Shown: in pieces, positions 1 through 9,519 of the stretch | How the letters are laid out: each line of letters starts with the position of its first letter | Numbering within the stretch: the stretch's first letter is position 1 | Assembly: GCA_963798455.1 (NCBI GenBank) | Contig: CAWCTD010000003.1 | Location: 1-64,000 of the forward strand | DNA from: CAWCTD01 sp963798455 | GTDB taxonomy: Bacteria > Acidobacteriota > Terriglobia > Bryobacterales > Bryobacteraceae | Direction: 5' to 3' | DNA length: 64,000 nt | Notes under the pieces: generated by a model | Database searches by the model: none | Told to the model about the DNA's origin: nothing | Seen by the model: the letters and a program-made list of their open reading frames with translations, nothing else | Position numbers and translations under genes: made by a program

Positions 1-521
1 TGCTCTGGAGTTCGCTGTCGATGTAGATCACGTTCTCGCCGTCCACCATCTGCATCGACCGCGCCAGAACCTGTTGCAGCAGCGGCAGCTTGACTGAGAA
101 CGTCACCGTGGCCGCGGCGCCCTCCTTCCCGGAGGCAAGGGATTCCCAAGGGTGCGTTTGTGCCTCTCCGTGTGCGACCAGTCCAGCTGCGCTCCTCCTG
201 CGAGACCGGCCCGAAGCCGTCCACGCAGACGAAATGGCCGAGCGGACCGCGGGACTTCTGTTGGTCTGTGAGGTAACTCAAGCGGTCGAAGTTGCCAAAC
301 GGGCTGAGCCCCTCGGAGTCGCCCTTCAACAGCAGCCGGATCATGGCTCCACCCTGTTTCGCGACAGCCAATTCCAGCTTGTCGTTCGCGACGACCACGA
401 CCGGACGGCTGCCGATGACCGATTCCGTAAGAAAGCCCGATGGACTTGACTGCGCCGCGGGAATGACAGAAGCCGCAGCGGGAGCGGCCGAGAGAGTGGT
501 GAGGAATTGCCTTCGATTCAT
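1..521 (-). CDS. Secreted galactose-mutarotase-like protein, N-terminal part, frameshifted
   Basis: The start codon at 521 opens a Tat/Sec-type leader (MNRRQFLTTLSAAPAAASV). The mature part, with VANDKLELAVAKQGGAMIRLLLKGD and GHFVCVDGFGP, resembles aldose-epimerase-superfamily proteins. Near position 200 the frame changes: the natural continuation (GLVAHGEAQTHPWESLASG, later VDGENVIYIDSEL) is in another frame, most simply explained by loss of a GC dinucleotide. The gene runs off the left edge, so its C-terminus and catalytic residues are unseen. A RhaT-type symporter gene lies upstream on the same strand, which would fit sugar handling, but the 170-base gap makes an operon uncertain. The family call is tentative. 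Confidence 0.5.
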   Translation of the reverse strand, partial: MNRRQFLTTLSAAPAAASVIPAAQSSPSGFLTESVIGSRPVVVVANDKLELAVAKQGGAMIRLLLKGDSEGLSPFGNFDRLSYLTDQQKSRGPLGHFVCVDGFGPVSQEERSWTGRTRRGTNAPLGIPCLREGGRRGHGDVLSQAAAAATGSGAVDADGGRRERDLHRQRTPE

Positions 522-693
522 GTTCGGTTCTGAACTCCTGGGAAACTGAGAGTATACTCCTCCTCCCGGCCCGCATTGGTAAGATAGGACCTAATTCCCA
601 GGTCTGTTTCAGGTGGTCCGCTGCGTGCTGCGCGTCGTGGTACACGGCAAGGCGCACAACTTCAGCAGCTTTCGGGCGGTGAGAGATCCCTGA

Positions 694-1719
694 TCAGACT
701 TGGCCGGCGAGAGCCACCACGACGATCGCAACCACCAGTACGGCGATGCCGCCCCAGGACAGGCCCCTCACCTTCGAGCTTGTGCCCGCCCACTCACCGG
801 TCAGGAAGCCGAGCACGTTGGCGACGATGATATTCATCGACATGAAGATGGGCCAGCCCAGCACCGCCCCGAGCGGCCCCATCATGGCCGCGCCCACGCC
901 GTAAAGGCTGATGCCGCCGTACCACAACAGGCCCATGACCGAAGCGCCGAGGAAGCACCAGAACGCGGCTCCGGAGAAGACGAAGTTCCCCCAGGTCTTC
1001 TTGCCCAGCAGGTAGAGCGGGTAGAGCGCATTGGGCAGGAAGCCTCCCGCCAGCGCCGGCGCCCATATGGCGTTGGAGGCGAGGTCCGGGCGCGCGCCGA
1101 AGGTCACCGCGGCGTCCTGCACGGCCTTGCCGAATACGAAGCTGAAGTTCAGCATGGGCGACAGGATGCCGGAAGCGATGCAGATAATCATACCCACCCG
1201 GAACGCGCCCGGCTCGATGCCGCCGGCGCGCACCTTCCGTTCCTTGTCGCGCCGCGAGCCTGCATTCGCCAGCAGGATGATGCCGATGATCACCAGCACC
1301 AGGGAAACCGCGAGCATGAAACCGCGCTTAGTGAACAACTCGGCGGGAGTCTGTATGAGCAGCGGCAGCAAGCTGCCGAACGAACTGGTAAGCCCCAGGA
1401 TGATGGCAAAGCCCAGCGCCATGCCCACCCGGCTGATGCCGAGGCCAAACAGGGTCGAGCCCAGTCCCCAGCCGAGACCGAAGAGCGCGACGAGCGCGAT
1501 GCTGGACGAGGCCGGGACGCCGTAGACTTCCGTGAGCGATGGCATGGTGAGGTAGGCAAGGCAACAGGGGAAGATGATCAGGCCGACGATGGAATAGATC
1601 AGCCATGTATTCTCCCAACGCCACCGGTTCTCCATGCGCTTCATGGGAAGGGCGAAGCTGCCCTGCAGCACACCGCCGAGCGCGGCGAGCAGCGCCGCGA
1701 GGTTCACTGAGTTGGACAT
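694..1719 (-). CDS. rhaT: RhaT-family sugar/proton symporter
   Basis: This 341-residue protein has about ten hydrophobic segments and matches the L-rhamnose:H+ symporter family in length and layout: an N-terminal helix LAALLAALGGVLQGSFALPM, a WENTWLIYSIVGLIIFP segment, and a glycine-rich GLGWGLGSTLFGLGISRVGMALG stretch. It would sit in the inner membrane and import a deoxysugar or related sugar. The substrate cannot be read from the sequence. It is divergent from mtaB, 31 bases away, and followed on the same strand by a mutarotase-like gene. No rhamnose catabolic genes lie nearby, so 'RhaT-family' is safer than rhamnose-specific. Confidence 0.85.
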   Translation of the reverse strand: MSNSVNLAALLAALGGVLQGSFALPMKRMENRWRWENTWLIYSIVGLIIFPCCLAYLTMPSLTEVYGVPASSSIALVALFGLGWGLGSTLFGLGISRVGMALGFAIILGLTSSFGSLLPLLIQTPAELFTKRGFMLAVSLVLVIIGIILLANAGSRRDKERKVRAGGIEPGAFRVGMIICIASGILSPMLNFSFVFGKAVQDAAVTFGARPDLASNAIWAPALAGGFLPNALYPLYLLGKKTWGNFVFSGAAFWCFLGASVMGLLWYGGISLYGVGAAMMGPLGAVLGWPIFMSMNIIVANVLGFLTGEWAGTSSKVRGLSWGGIAVLVVAIVVVALAGQV

Positions 1720-1750
1720 GTCCTCGAAATACTACCATAGGGAAAGGGGC

Positions 1751-2998
1751 ATGAGGTTCTTCATTCGCAATTTCGGCTGCAGGGCGACGCAGGCCGACGG
1801 CTCGGAGCTGGGCTCGGCGCTGGCGCACGCGGGCTGCGAGGCAGTGCGGCACTACGCGGAGGCCGATCTGGTCATCCTGAACACCTGCACCGTGACGGCT
1901 TCGGCGGACGATGACGTGCGGCGGGAGGTGCGGCGCGTGCGCCGCGAAAACCCAGCGGCGCGAATCCTGGTCACCGGCTGTTATGCGCAACGCGTGCCCG
2001 AGGAGGCAGCCGCCCTGCCCGGCGTGTTGTGGGTTGTGGGCAACACCGACAAGATGAGGATTCCGGAGATTGTGGGTGTTCATGGTGAGCCACAGGCTGA
2101 AAGCCTGTGCCACCGGACGCGGCCCAACCTCAAGATCCAGGACGGGTGCAACAACCGCTGCACGTTCTGCATTATCCCCTCCGTGCGCGGGCCCAGCCGC
2201 AGCACGCCGCCGGACCGGGTGGTGGAACAGGTGCGCGAGCTCGCCGCGCGCTACCGCGAAGTGGTATTGAGCGGCGTGAACCTGGGCAGGTGGGGACGCG
2301 AGCCGGGCCTCCGTATGCGGCTGGCTGACCTGATGCGCAGGCTGCTGGCCCAGACCGGGATCGAGCGGCTGCGGCTGAGCTCGGTCGAGCCGATGGACCT
2401 CACGGACGACCTGTTGGGGGTTATGACCTCGTCGCCGCGCATCGCGCAGCACGTACACGCGCCGCTGCAATCGGGCTCGGACGCGGTGCTGCGCCGCATG
2501 CGGCGATGGTACCGCGCGCGACACTACGCGGACCGCATCGTGAAGGCGCGCCAGTGGATGCCGGAGGCGGCCATCGGCGCGGACGTGATGGTGGGCTTCC
2601 CCGGCGAGACGGAGGCCGAGTTCGAGGAGACCCGAGCGTTCATCGAGGGCCTGCCGTTTACGTACTTGCATGTCTTCACCTACTCGGAGCGTCCGGGAAC
2701 GCCGGCGGCCACGATGCCTGATCCGGTGCCGATCCGGGAGCGCAAGCGAAGAAACCGGGTCCTGCGCGAGCTGGCAGCACGGAAGAACCTCGATTTCCGC
2801 CGCGGCATGATCGGCAAGCGGCTCTCGGCGGTAACGATCGAGGACGGCGCGACGGCCCTCACCACCAACTACCTGAAGGTTGCCCTGGCCCGGAAAAGGG
2901 AGCCCAACCAGATTGTGGAGGTCGAGCTAGGCGAGGGCCTGGTTGAGGTCCGCCTGGATGTCCTCCGAGTCCTCGATTCCCACGGAGAGGCGCACTAA
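1751..2998 (+). CDS. mtaB: tRNA (t6A37) methylthiotransferase MtaB, radical SAM
   Basis: MtaB adds a methylthio group to t6A at position 37 of tRNAs reading ANN codons. The start at 1751 (MRFFIRNFGCR) follows a GGAAAGGGG ribosome site; longer in-frame starts would run into the divergent gene. The N-terminal UPF0004 domain begins with FGCRATQADGSE. The radical-SAM cluster motif CNNRCTFC is at residues 133-140, followed by IIPSVRGPSRS. LSSVEP and HAPLQSGSD motifs of the MiaB/MtaB core follow, then a TRAM-like tail. The length, 415 residues, is normal. The 3' end overlaps the convergent trans-sulfuration gene by 72 bases. Confidence 0.92.
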   Translation: MRFFIRNFGCRATQADGSELGSALAHAGCEAVRHYAEADLVILNTCTVTASADDDVRREVRRVRRENPAARILVTGCYAQRVPEEAAALPGVLWVVGNTDKMRIPEIVGVHGEPQAESLCHRTRPNLKIQDGCNNRCTFCIIPSVRGPSRSTPPDRVVEQVRELAARYREVVLSGVNLGRWGREPGLRMRLADLMRRLLAQTGIERLRLSSVEPMDLTDDLLGVMTSSPRIAQHVHAPLQSGSDAVLRRMRRWYRARHYADRIVKARQWMPEAAIGADVMVGFPGETEAEFEETRAFIEGLPFTYLHVFTYSERPGTPAATMPDPVPIRERKRRNRVLRELAARKNLDFRRGMIGKRLSAVTIEDGATALTTNYLKVALARKREPNQIVEVELGEGLVEVRLDVLRVLDSHGEAH

Positions 2999-4105
2999 GT
3001 TCTCGGTGATGCCGAGGCGCTCGCGCTCGGCGGGCGGCATCTCGCGGTGGGAGCTGATCACCGGGTACAACATCATGGTGTGTACGTCGCCGAGCGAGGT
3101 GGCGCGCACGACGAGCTTCAGGCGGTCCATGAACTCGAAGATCTCCTGGCGGCCGGCGCCCTTCACGGCGAAGCTGACCATGGCTCCGGCCAGGCCGGGC
3201 GAGAAGAGCCGCTTCACGTTGTCGCTGTCGGGGTGCGCCGGATCGTCGGGATAGATGACGCGCTCTATGCGCCGGTCGTCCCGCAGCCAGGCCGCGGTGC
3301 ACGCGGCGTTGCCGCACTGCCGCTCCATGCGCAGGGGGAAGGTCTTGATCCCCCGCATGGCCAGATAGCTCTCGAAAGGCCCCAGCAGAGGCCCGTAGGT
3401 GCGGGCCAGCGTACGCATCCATTCGTAATGTGCCTCATCCGAGACCACGATGCCGCCGAGCACATCGCCGTGCCCGGCCAGGTACTTGGTCAGGCTATGC
3501 ACTACGAAGTTAGCCCCCAGCTCCAGCGGGCGCACTAGCAGCGGCGTGGCGAACGTGTTGTCCACGATGAGCGCCGCGCCGGCGGCGCGAGTCAACTCCG
3601 CGATGTGGTCGATGGGGCCCACGCGCAGGCAGGGGTTCGAGATGGTCTCCATGAGCACGCAGCCGGGCTTTTCCTCGTCAATGGCGCGGGCGAGCGCATC
3701 CAGGTCGCAGATATCGACGTAGCGCACCTTCACGCCGAGCGGCTCGAAGATCCTCAGAAAGAGGTTGATGGTTGCGCCGTAGAGCGCGTCGGCGGATACG
3801 ACCGACTTCGGCCGTCCGTTCAGGGCGGTAAGAACGGCGATCTCGAGGGCCGACATGCCGGAGGCGCAGGCCAGCGAGCCGTGGCCGTTTTCGAGCGAGG
3901 TGACCAGTTCCTCGAGCCCGGTGGCGGTGGGGTTGCCGTAGCGCGCGTAGGAGTAACCTTCCAGCTCGTGGGCGAAGATGCGGTCGAGCTGCTCGGTCTT
4001 CTCGCTGATGAAAGTGGCCGCGGTGTAGATGGGCGTGGTGACGGGGATCTCGGCCGGCGCTTTCTTCCGGTCGCCGGCATGAACAGCCTTGGTTTGTATC
4101 TTCAC
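2927..4105 (-). CDS. Cys/Met metabolism PLP-dependent enzyme (cystathionine gamma-synthase / methionine gamma-lyase type)
   Basis: This 392-residue enzyme belongs to the trans-sulfuration PLP family. The motif SLTKYLAGHGDVLGG places the PLP lysine at about residue 207, and SYARYGNPT and the ASGMSALEIA glycine-rich segment bind the cofactor phosphate and ring. The family includes cystathionine gamma-synthase, cystathionine gamma-lyase, methionine gamma-lyase and O-acetylhomoserine sulfhydrylase, which cannot be separated by eye. The gene begins one base after the cysS stop, so the two are almost certainly co-transcribed, linking cysteine use in translation to sulfur amino-acid metabolism. Confidence 0.9.
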   Translation of the reverse strand: MKIQTKAVHAGDRKKAPAEIPVTTPIYTAATFISEKTEQLDRIFAHELEGYSYARYGNPTATGLEELVTSLENGHGSLACASGMSALEIAVLTALNGRPKSVVSADALYGATINLFLRIFEPLGVKVRYVDICDLDALARAIDEEKPGCVLMETISNPCLRVGPIDHIAELTRAAGAALIVDNTFATPLLVRPLELGANFVVHSLTKYLAGHGDVLGGIVVSDEAHYEWMRTLARTYGPLLGPFESYLAMRGIKTFPLRMERQCGNAACTAAWLRDDRRIERVIYPDDPAHPDSDNVKRLFSPGLAGAMVSFAVKGAGRQEIFEFMDRLKLVVRATSLGDVHTMMLYPVISSHREMPPAERERLGITENLVRLSVGIEDSEDIQADLNQALA

Positions 4106-4106
4106 G

Positions 4107-5558
4107 TTACTTTCTCTTCCAGCGGATGCCGTCCTTAGTATCTTCGAGGATTACACCCTTTTCCAGGAGCTCGGCGCGGATCTTGTCGGCGCGGGCGAAG
4201 TCGCGGGCTTTGCGGGCGGCTGTGCGCTCGGCGATAAGGGATTCGACCGCCTCATCTGAGATTGAGACCGTGACTGTTGGGGTGAAGCCCGTGAACGTCA
4301 AGTGCGCAGGCTGCGGCGCCACGTAGTGGATCCTGCGGAGCACATCGAAGACGCCGTCGAAGCGCGTGATCAGGTCCTGGGCGCCGGGGACGTTGCCCTG
4401 GCGGAACTCGCCGGAGTCCATCGCCGTGTTGGTTTCGCGGACGTACTCGAAGACCGCGGCCAGGGCCTCGGCGGTGTTGAGGTCGTCGTCCAGGCTCTCC
4501 TCGAATTGCCGCAGCGCGAGGCCGGCGCGCGAGGCGAGCTTATCGTCGTCGCCTTCGGGGAAGCGCTCGGTTTCCAGGCGCAGCTTGTAGTTGCGCAAGC
4601 GCTCGATGGCGGTCGATGCGCTCTTGAGGCCGTCGAAGGTGAAGTTAAGCTGCTTGCTGTACGGCACGGAGGCGAGCAAGTAGCGCAGGACCTCGGGCGG
4701 CCAGCCTTTCTCCAGGAGGTCGCGCAGGGTGTAGAAGTTGCCGAGCGTCTTGGACATGGTTTGTCCCTCGACCATGAGGTGCTCGGAGTGCAGCCAGAAG
4801 CGGGCGAAGGGCTTGCCGGTGGCCGCTTCCGACTGGGCGATCTCGTTTTCATGATGCGGGAAGGTGAGGTCGATGCCGCCGGCGTGTATGTCGAGCGTGT
4901 TGCCAAGGTACTTCATCGACATGGCGGAGCACTCGATGTGCCAACCGGGGCGGCCGGGGCCGAGCGGCGTGTCCCAGTAGTGTTCTCCCTCCTTGCGCGC
5001 CTTCCAGAGCACGAAGTCGCGGGCGCTCTCCTTGTCGTACTTGTCGCTGTCGACGCGGGCGCCGTCGAGGATGCCCTTGAAGTCCGTGTGCGAGAGCTTG
5101 CCGTATCCGGGGAAGGTGGAGACGCGGAAGTAGACCGAGCCGTCGCTCACGTAGGTGTGGCCGCTCGCGGCGAGCCGCTGGATGAGCGCGACCATGTCGC
5201 CGATGTGATCGGTGGCCTTGACCAGGTGCTCGGGCCGCTCCAGGCGCAGCGCGGCGGCGTCCTCCAGGAAGGCCCGGGAGTAAACCTCGGTGTACTCTCC
5301 GATGGACTTGCCGGCGGCGGCGGATTCCTTGATGATGCGGTCATCCACGTCGGTGAGATTCATGACGTGATCCAGGCGGAGGCCGCGATAGCGCAGCCAG
5401 CGGCGCAGGATGTCCTGGAAGACGAAAGTTCGAAAGTTGCCGATGTGGGCATAGCTCCAGACGGTGGGCCCGCAGGTGTACATGCGGACGGTGTGGCCGT
5501 CCAGAGGGGCGAACTCTTCGACGTTATTGGTGAGCGTGTTGTGGAAGCGGAGAGACAT
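4107..5558 (-). CDS. cysS: Cysteinyl-tRNA synthetase
   Basis: This class I aminoacyl-tRNA synthetase charges tRNA-Cys. The HIGH motif is AHIGN at residues 37-41, directly after the zinc cysteine in MYTCGPTVWSY (Cys29). Other zinc-site elements are visible as GWHIECSAM and HAGGIDLTFPHHENEIAQSEA. The KMSKS loop appears as TMSKTLGNF near residue 265. The C-terminal half carries the DALR-type helical domain (DLNTAEALAAVFEYVRETN). The length of 483 residues is typical. A trans-sulfuration enzyme gene follows after one base. Confidence 0.97.
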   Translation of the reverse strand: MSLRFHNTLTNNVEEFAPLDGHTVRMYTCGPTVWSYAHIGNFRTFVFQDILRRWLRYRGLRLDHVMNLTDVDDRIIKESAAAGKSIGEYTEVYSRAFLEDAAALRLERPEHLVKATDHIGDMVALIQRLAASGHTYVSDGSVYFRVSTFPGYGKLSHTDFKGILDGARVDSDKYDKESARDFVLWKARKEGEHYWDTPLGPGRPGWHIECSAMSMKYLGNTLDIHAGGIDLTFPHHENEIAQSEAATGKPFARFWLHSEHLMVEGQTMSKTLGNFYTLRDLLEKGWPPEVLRYLLASVPYSKQLNFTFDGLKSASTAIERLRNYKLRLETERFPEGDDDKLASRAGLALRQFEESLDDDLNTAEALAAVFEYVRETNTAMDSGEFRQGNVPGAQDLITRFDGVFDVLRRIHYVAPQPAHLTFTGFTPTVTVSISDEAVESLIAERTAARKARDFARADKIRAELLEKGVILEDTKDGIRWKRK

Positions 5559-5661
5559 AAGTCCTGAAAAGGCCCTATTTTGTTATCGTAGCAGGCGGCA
5601 AGCCGGGCGAGGGTGGCTGACTGACAAAGAGCGCGGCCGCTGATTTTGCTACAATGCCGCC

Positions 5662-6012
5662 ATGGACATTCATACTTGGAACACGATCAAAGAAGACATC
5701 CTGAACCCACTCGCCGGGCGCAAGGCGCTGCACGGGAAGATGATCACATTGGCGCGCTTCCGCTTCGACAAAGGCAACAAGGTGGCCATGCACCACCACG
5801 CGAACGATCAGATCACCACGGTCGCGTCCGGATCGGTGCGCATGACCTGTGGCACGGAGGAGTTCGTGATGAAGGCCGGCGACATGGTCGTCGTGCCGCC
5901 GGATGTCCCACACGGCAACGAAGCTCTCGAAGATACCGTGATCATCGAGATCTTCTCCCCGGTCCGCCAGGACTGGATTACGGGCGACGATTCCTACCTG
6001 CGCCAGAAGTAA
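5662..6012 (+). CDS. Small single-domain cupin protein
   Basis: A 116-residue cupin. The metal-binding cupin motif 1 is seen as HHHANDQITTVASGSVRMTCG and motif 2 as GDMVVVPPDVPHGNEA. Small cupins of this type bind a metal and either act as simple isomerases/dioxygenases or sense small ligands; the reaction is not evident here. It stands alone between cysS and the transketolase, which are both on the opposite strand. The start follows a short intergenic stretch without an obvious strong ribosome site. Confidence 0.8.
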   Translation: MDIHTWNTIKEDILNPLAGRKALHGKMITLARFRFDKGNKVAMHHHANDQITTVASGSVRMTCGTEEFVMKAGDMVVVPPDVPHGNEALEDTVIIEIFSPVRQDWITGDDSYLRQK

Positions 6013-6025
6013 GCTGCGCCGGGGC

Positions 6026-8294
6026 CTATTTCAAGCCGCTTAGGATCTTCTCTCGAAGCCCCGCGGGATCGAAGCCCGCGTGCTGGTAGATCTCGTGGGG
6101 CCTCCCGGACCTCGAGAACTTGTCCATCCCGAAAGCCCGCTTAGTGTAATCCGCCGGCAGCAGGAACGGGTAGAGGAATCCCGGCCAGCCGTTGTGGAGC
6201 GTGACCACGTACTGCCGTTCTTCGTCGGAGAGGATCTCGCTGGCTTTGTTCGGGTCGCGCTGCCGCAACTCCTCGTATAGCTGCGGCGAAGTGACGGCGA
6301 CGATCTTGACGTCGCGCTGTCTCCTCGATCTCCGGGAGAACCCCCAGGAGGTTGGCCATGACCTGCCCGCCGCAGACCACCAGCACGAGCTTCCGTTTCC
6401 CGTTCCTCCGGAACGGTCTGAAAACGTACGCGCCGTTGATGGCTTCCCTCGCCGGGGCAACCCCGTTGCCGCGCTTCAGCACGGGCGTGGAGGGCCGCGC
6501 CACCGAGAACGCCACCGGCTCGCCCCGCTGGGCCGCGTGGAACAGCATTTCGATGGTCTCGTTCGCGTCCATCGGCTTGTAGACTTTGATCCCGGGATAG
6601 GCAGTGAACAGCGACATCCAGAAGAGGCCGTGATGGGTGGGGCCGTCTTCGCCGGTCTCCGGCCCGTCGTGCGCCGCCAGCATGATGAAGAATGCCCTGG
6701 CGTTGGGATTGACGTCGTTGTTGATCAGCGTCATGCGAACCGGATTCGCCATCATGGGGGTGAAGACACCGTAGGTGGCGAAGGCGCTCATCGGGCGGAA
6801 GCCTCCCGGCAGGGTGTCCTGCGCTATGGCAGCGGACATCATGGCCATGTTCTGTTCCGCGATGCCGAAGCGCAGTCCCCTCCCCAGCTTGTTGTCCTTG
6901 CTCAGGACCCCGTAGACGTTCTCCGCCTTGCCGGTGAGGATGGATTTCATCAGGTCGCCGGAGCCGATGTAGAAGAACGCCGTGTGCTTCATGGCCCACT
7001 CGAACCAGGCCTCGGTGGCCTTTCGGGTGGGGACGGCGCCGCCTTCGGGAAACACCAGCTCCGGCGGGAGCACGGCCGGCCGCTGGAAGCTCCGGTAGTC
7101 GGCCAGGGGGCGGCCCGGCAAGGCCACCTCGATTCGCTGCCTCAGCTCCGCTTCCGGCGCCAGTCTCGCGGCACTGGCCTGAAGCCGCTCCACCAGGTAG
7201 TCGCACTCGGTGGGGCCCAGGGCCGAAACCACGACGCTGATGTCGGCAGCCGCGTCTCCCTCCTTGCCGGGGATGTCGAAACCAATCTTCTTCATCGCTT
7301 CGACGTATTCCGCGTGGGGCAGCGGCATGCCGTGGGAATCCGCAGTGCCCTCCAGCTTGCCGTAGTATTTCCCCTTGATCCCGTGGCAGATGATCACGGT
7401 GGGCTTCTGCGCTCCGAAGCCCTGATCCGCCAGCCGGTACGCATAGGCGAGTTCCAGGATGTTGTGCCCGTCGACCTCGATGATGTTCCAGCCCGGCGCA
7501 AACCAGTGGTTGAGGTAGGGCCCGGGCATGGCGTCGAAGATCGGTCCGTCGATGCCCTGCTGGTTGTAGTCGAGGGTGACGATCAGGTTGTCGATGCCGA
7601 GAGTCGAGGCCACATTGCGGGTTTCGTATGTCATCCCCTCTTCGGTTTCGGCATCGCCCGCGATCACGAACGTCCTGGTGGGCAGGCCGCAGGACCGGTG
7701 CAGGACCGCCAGACCCAAGCCCGCGGAGATGCCGTGGCCCGACGACCCGGTGGAGGTGTCCGCCAGCGCGTAGTGGGATTCCACGTGCCCGCTGGGCCCG
7801 TCGAAGGTGCGGAACTTGGCGAGTTCTTCCGGATAGACAACAGCGCCCTTGGCCTCCGCCGGAAGGCTGGCGCCCTTCCTTCGCAGCGCCTCGTACACCA
7901 ACGCCACCAGGCTATGGAACAGAGGCGTGCAATGGCCGGCGCTCCAGACCACGCGGTCGCGTCCCGGATGTTTCGGGGCCATCGGGTCAAAGCCCAGAAC
8001 CCCGCTCGCGAGCAACGTGACCAGTTGCTCCGTCTTGGACGACGATCCGCCGGGATGCCCCGACTTGGCCGCGTCCACCGCGGCGAAAGAAAGGCCGCGA
8101 ACGACGCGGCACAACTCCGCGATCGTCTTCTCGTTGATTTCGGGAAGCGACGGAAACGGGACTCCCTTGAGGTTGAGGTACGCCCCTCCCTCCGGGCGAT
8201 ATTGAAAACGCTCGGGTTCGCTCGCCTTGAGCGCATCGAGACCGGCTGGTTCCAGCACGTTGTACGTAGTTATTGCAGAAAGCACAGGCTCCAC
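6026..8294 (-). CDS. Transketolase-family enzyme, single frameshift near the C-terminus
   Basis: A thiamine-diphosphate enzyme that moves two-carbon units between sugar phosphates. The N-terminal half shows VRGLSFAAVDAAKSGHPGGSSS and the TPP motif beginning GDAETEEG and running on to DYNQQG. The middle has the pyrimidine-domain motif RFGIAEQNMAMMSAAIA. Near position 6320 the frame slips: after PEIEETAR the true C-terminal domain (DVKIVAVTSPQLYEELR to GLREKILSGLK) continues in another frame and stops at 6026. One inserted base explains it. Read through, the protein is about 755 residues, longer than the usual 650-700, with an N-terminal extension. A pyruvate-dehydrogenase-E1-like specificity is possible. 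Confidence 0.85.
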
Positions 8295-8340
8295 CTCTCC
8301 GCTGTGATTTGACCCTAAAAGGGTATTTGAATCGGGATTC

Positions 8341-9027
8341 TCATTTTAGCCTCCCAGTGGCGATGAAGCAAACGGCGTGGGGCCTTGGCCCAGCGGGAAT
8401 TGGCTTCGATTGGTCGCTTTTGCTGGAGGCCAGGGGTTGTGGACTGGGGGTTAGAGGACGGGGAATTTGGTGATCCGGCGATTTGGCGATTTGGAGATTT
8501 GGCGGTTGGGGACTTGCGGCTGGTTGGTGCGGCGGAGTGCGGCGGGCGGACTGGAGGCGCTGTAACTCGTGGAGGGCGCGGTAGAAGGCGCGCTCGACGC
8601 GGGTTTCGTAGCGGGCGAGGGTGGTGAAGGCGTCCGGGCATCCGCAGTCGGAGTGAAAGACGTAGGCGAGGCGGTCGGAGGGGGTGAGGCCCCGATAGGC
8701 TTCGTCGATTGAATCGGCCTGGTCGAGCAGGCGCAGCTCGAAGAGGCTGGTCTCGAGACCGCGGATGCGGGTGAGGCGCCAGGCGGCCATGACGATCTGG
8801 TCGACGAGGAAGGTTTCGACGGGGCCGACGGGCTGGAACTGTTCCTGGAAGGACTCGCGGGATTGGTTGAACAGGTCGGGGTCCTCGCAGGCCAGGACGG
8901 CGTCCTGGGCGGTGAGGCCATGTTTGAGGGCATTGAGGCGGGAGGCGGCTTTGCCCTCGGGGGTTTTGGGGCCGGTGCTGAGTTGGGCGTTGGCGCGGTT
9001 GGCGTCGATTTGTTTCTGAGAGGCCAT
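8341..9027 (-). CDS. STGPKTPEGKA-family protein of unknown function
   Basis: A 228-residue protein with the start motif MASQKQIDANRANAQ followed by STGPKTPEGKAASRLNALKHGL. From general knowledge such proteins occur in many copies in Acidobacteria and Planctomycetes and have no known function. Residues 40-165 look helical and charged. The last 60 residues are low complexity (repeated N/H-Q-I, S-P) and are encoded by an octamer-type DNA repeat (about 8467-8510), so they are probably a run-on into repeat DNA and not a domain. A truncated second copy of the 5' end lies at 9844-9888, inside a 135-bp direct repeat. Confidence 0.7.
   Translation of the reverse strand: MASQKQIDANRANAQLSTGPKTPEGKAASRLNALKHGLTAQDAVLACEDPDLFNQSRESFQEQFQPVGPVETFLVDQIVMAAWRLTRIRGLETSLFELRLLDQADSIDEAYRGLTPSDRLAYVFHSDCGCPDAFTTLARYETRVERAFYRALHELQRLQSARRTPPHQPAASPQPPNLQIAKSPDHQIPRPLTPSPQPLASSKSDQSKPIPAGPRPHAVCFIATGRLK
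8467..8510. repeat. (GATTTGGC)n-like octamer repeat at a gene 3' end
   Basis: Degenerate tandem units of the form GATTTGGC / GATCCGGC / GATTTGGA are visible. They are translated on the minus strand as the N/H-Q-I-A-K-S-P tail of the adjacent protein. A similar array with GATTTGTG/GATTTGGT units sits at 10017-10058. Confidence 0.7.
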
Positions 9028-9117
9028 AAAGGGGGACGACTCCTTGGGGGATTAGCGCGGCGGGATCGCGCCTTGATGGTAGCAGGAGGCTCGTGGCCCG
9101 TAGCCCGTGGCTCGTGG
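8983..9117. repeat. 135-bp direct repeat, copy 1
   Basis: This segment covers the first about 15 codons of the STGPKTPEGKA gene plus about 90 bases upstream. It recurs at 9844-9978, offset 861 bases, with about four mismatches by eye. Both copies end in the same CGTGGC-rich stretch. Confidence 0.9.
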
Positions 9118-9190
9118 GAAGTGGTTGAGGGGAAACGAGAAAAAGAGAGGGGGATGGTGCAATCGGTGCTGGCCCAACTGGCCGGTGGGG

Positions 9191-9519
9191 TCAGCCGGAC
9201 GATGGGACCGCAGCAGTCTGGCCAGGCTGGATCGTCTCCAGCGCCCGTTGGATCGCGTCCACGAGGGGCAACAAGTCTTCGATCTGATTGGTTCGCGAAC
9301 GGACCAGAATGATCGAGAGCTTCCGGTCAGCGGAACGCTGTTGGCGCGGTATTCCCTGGTCGACCGTCAGCAGGACGTCGTATCCGCAATCTCCGCAGCC
9401 CGCAGCAACTCGCCGTTCTTGTTACCTTTCAAACCCGCCCATTGAGCGGTGTGGGCGTCATGGTTGGGAAAGCTGCGCCGGAAATCGAGTGGCAGGCACT
9501 CGTCGAGCAGAATCTTCAT
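9191..9519 (-). CDS. DUF5615-type PIN-like toxin, frameshifted
   Basis: The start at 9519 (MKILLDECLPLDFRRSFPNHDAHTAQWAGLKGNKNGELL) overlaps the stop of the DUF433 gene as ATGA. LLDE and the later LLTVDQGIP are the acidic motifs of the DUF5615 (PIN-like, predicted RNase) family. As sequenced, the frame stops early after AAEIAD; the natural continuation (GYDVLLTVDQGIPRQQR to the stop at 9191) is one frame away, consistent with loss of one G from a GGG run near 9388. It is either a recently inactivated toxin or a sequence error. Paired DUF433-DUF5615 genes are a known toxin-antitoxin-like arrangement. Confidence 0.75.

Noticed and set aside
4302..5567. Long plus-strand open frame opposite cysS
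   Set aside because: It is the antisense shadow of a high-GC gene; composition is Val/Glu/Gly-rich without family motifs, while cysS on the other strand is certain.
6192..8312. 706-codon plus-strand open frame opposite the transketolase gene
   Set aside because: Antisense shadow; rich in His/Arg/Gly with no recognisable domain.
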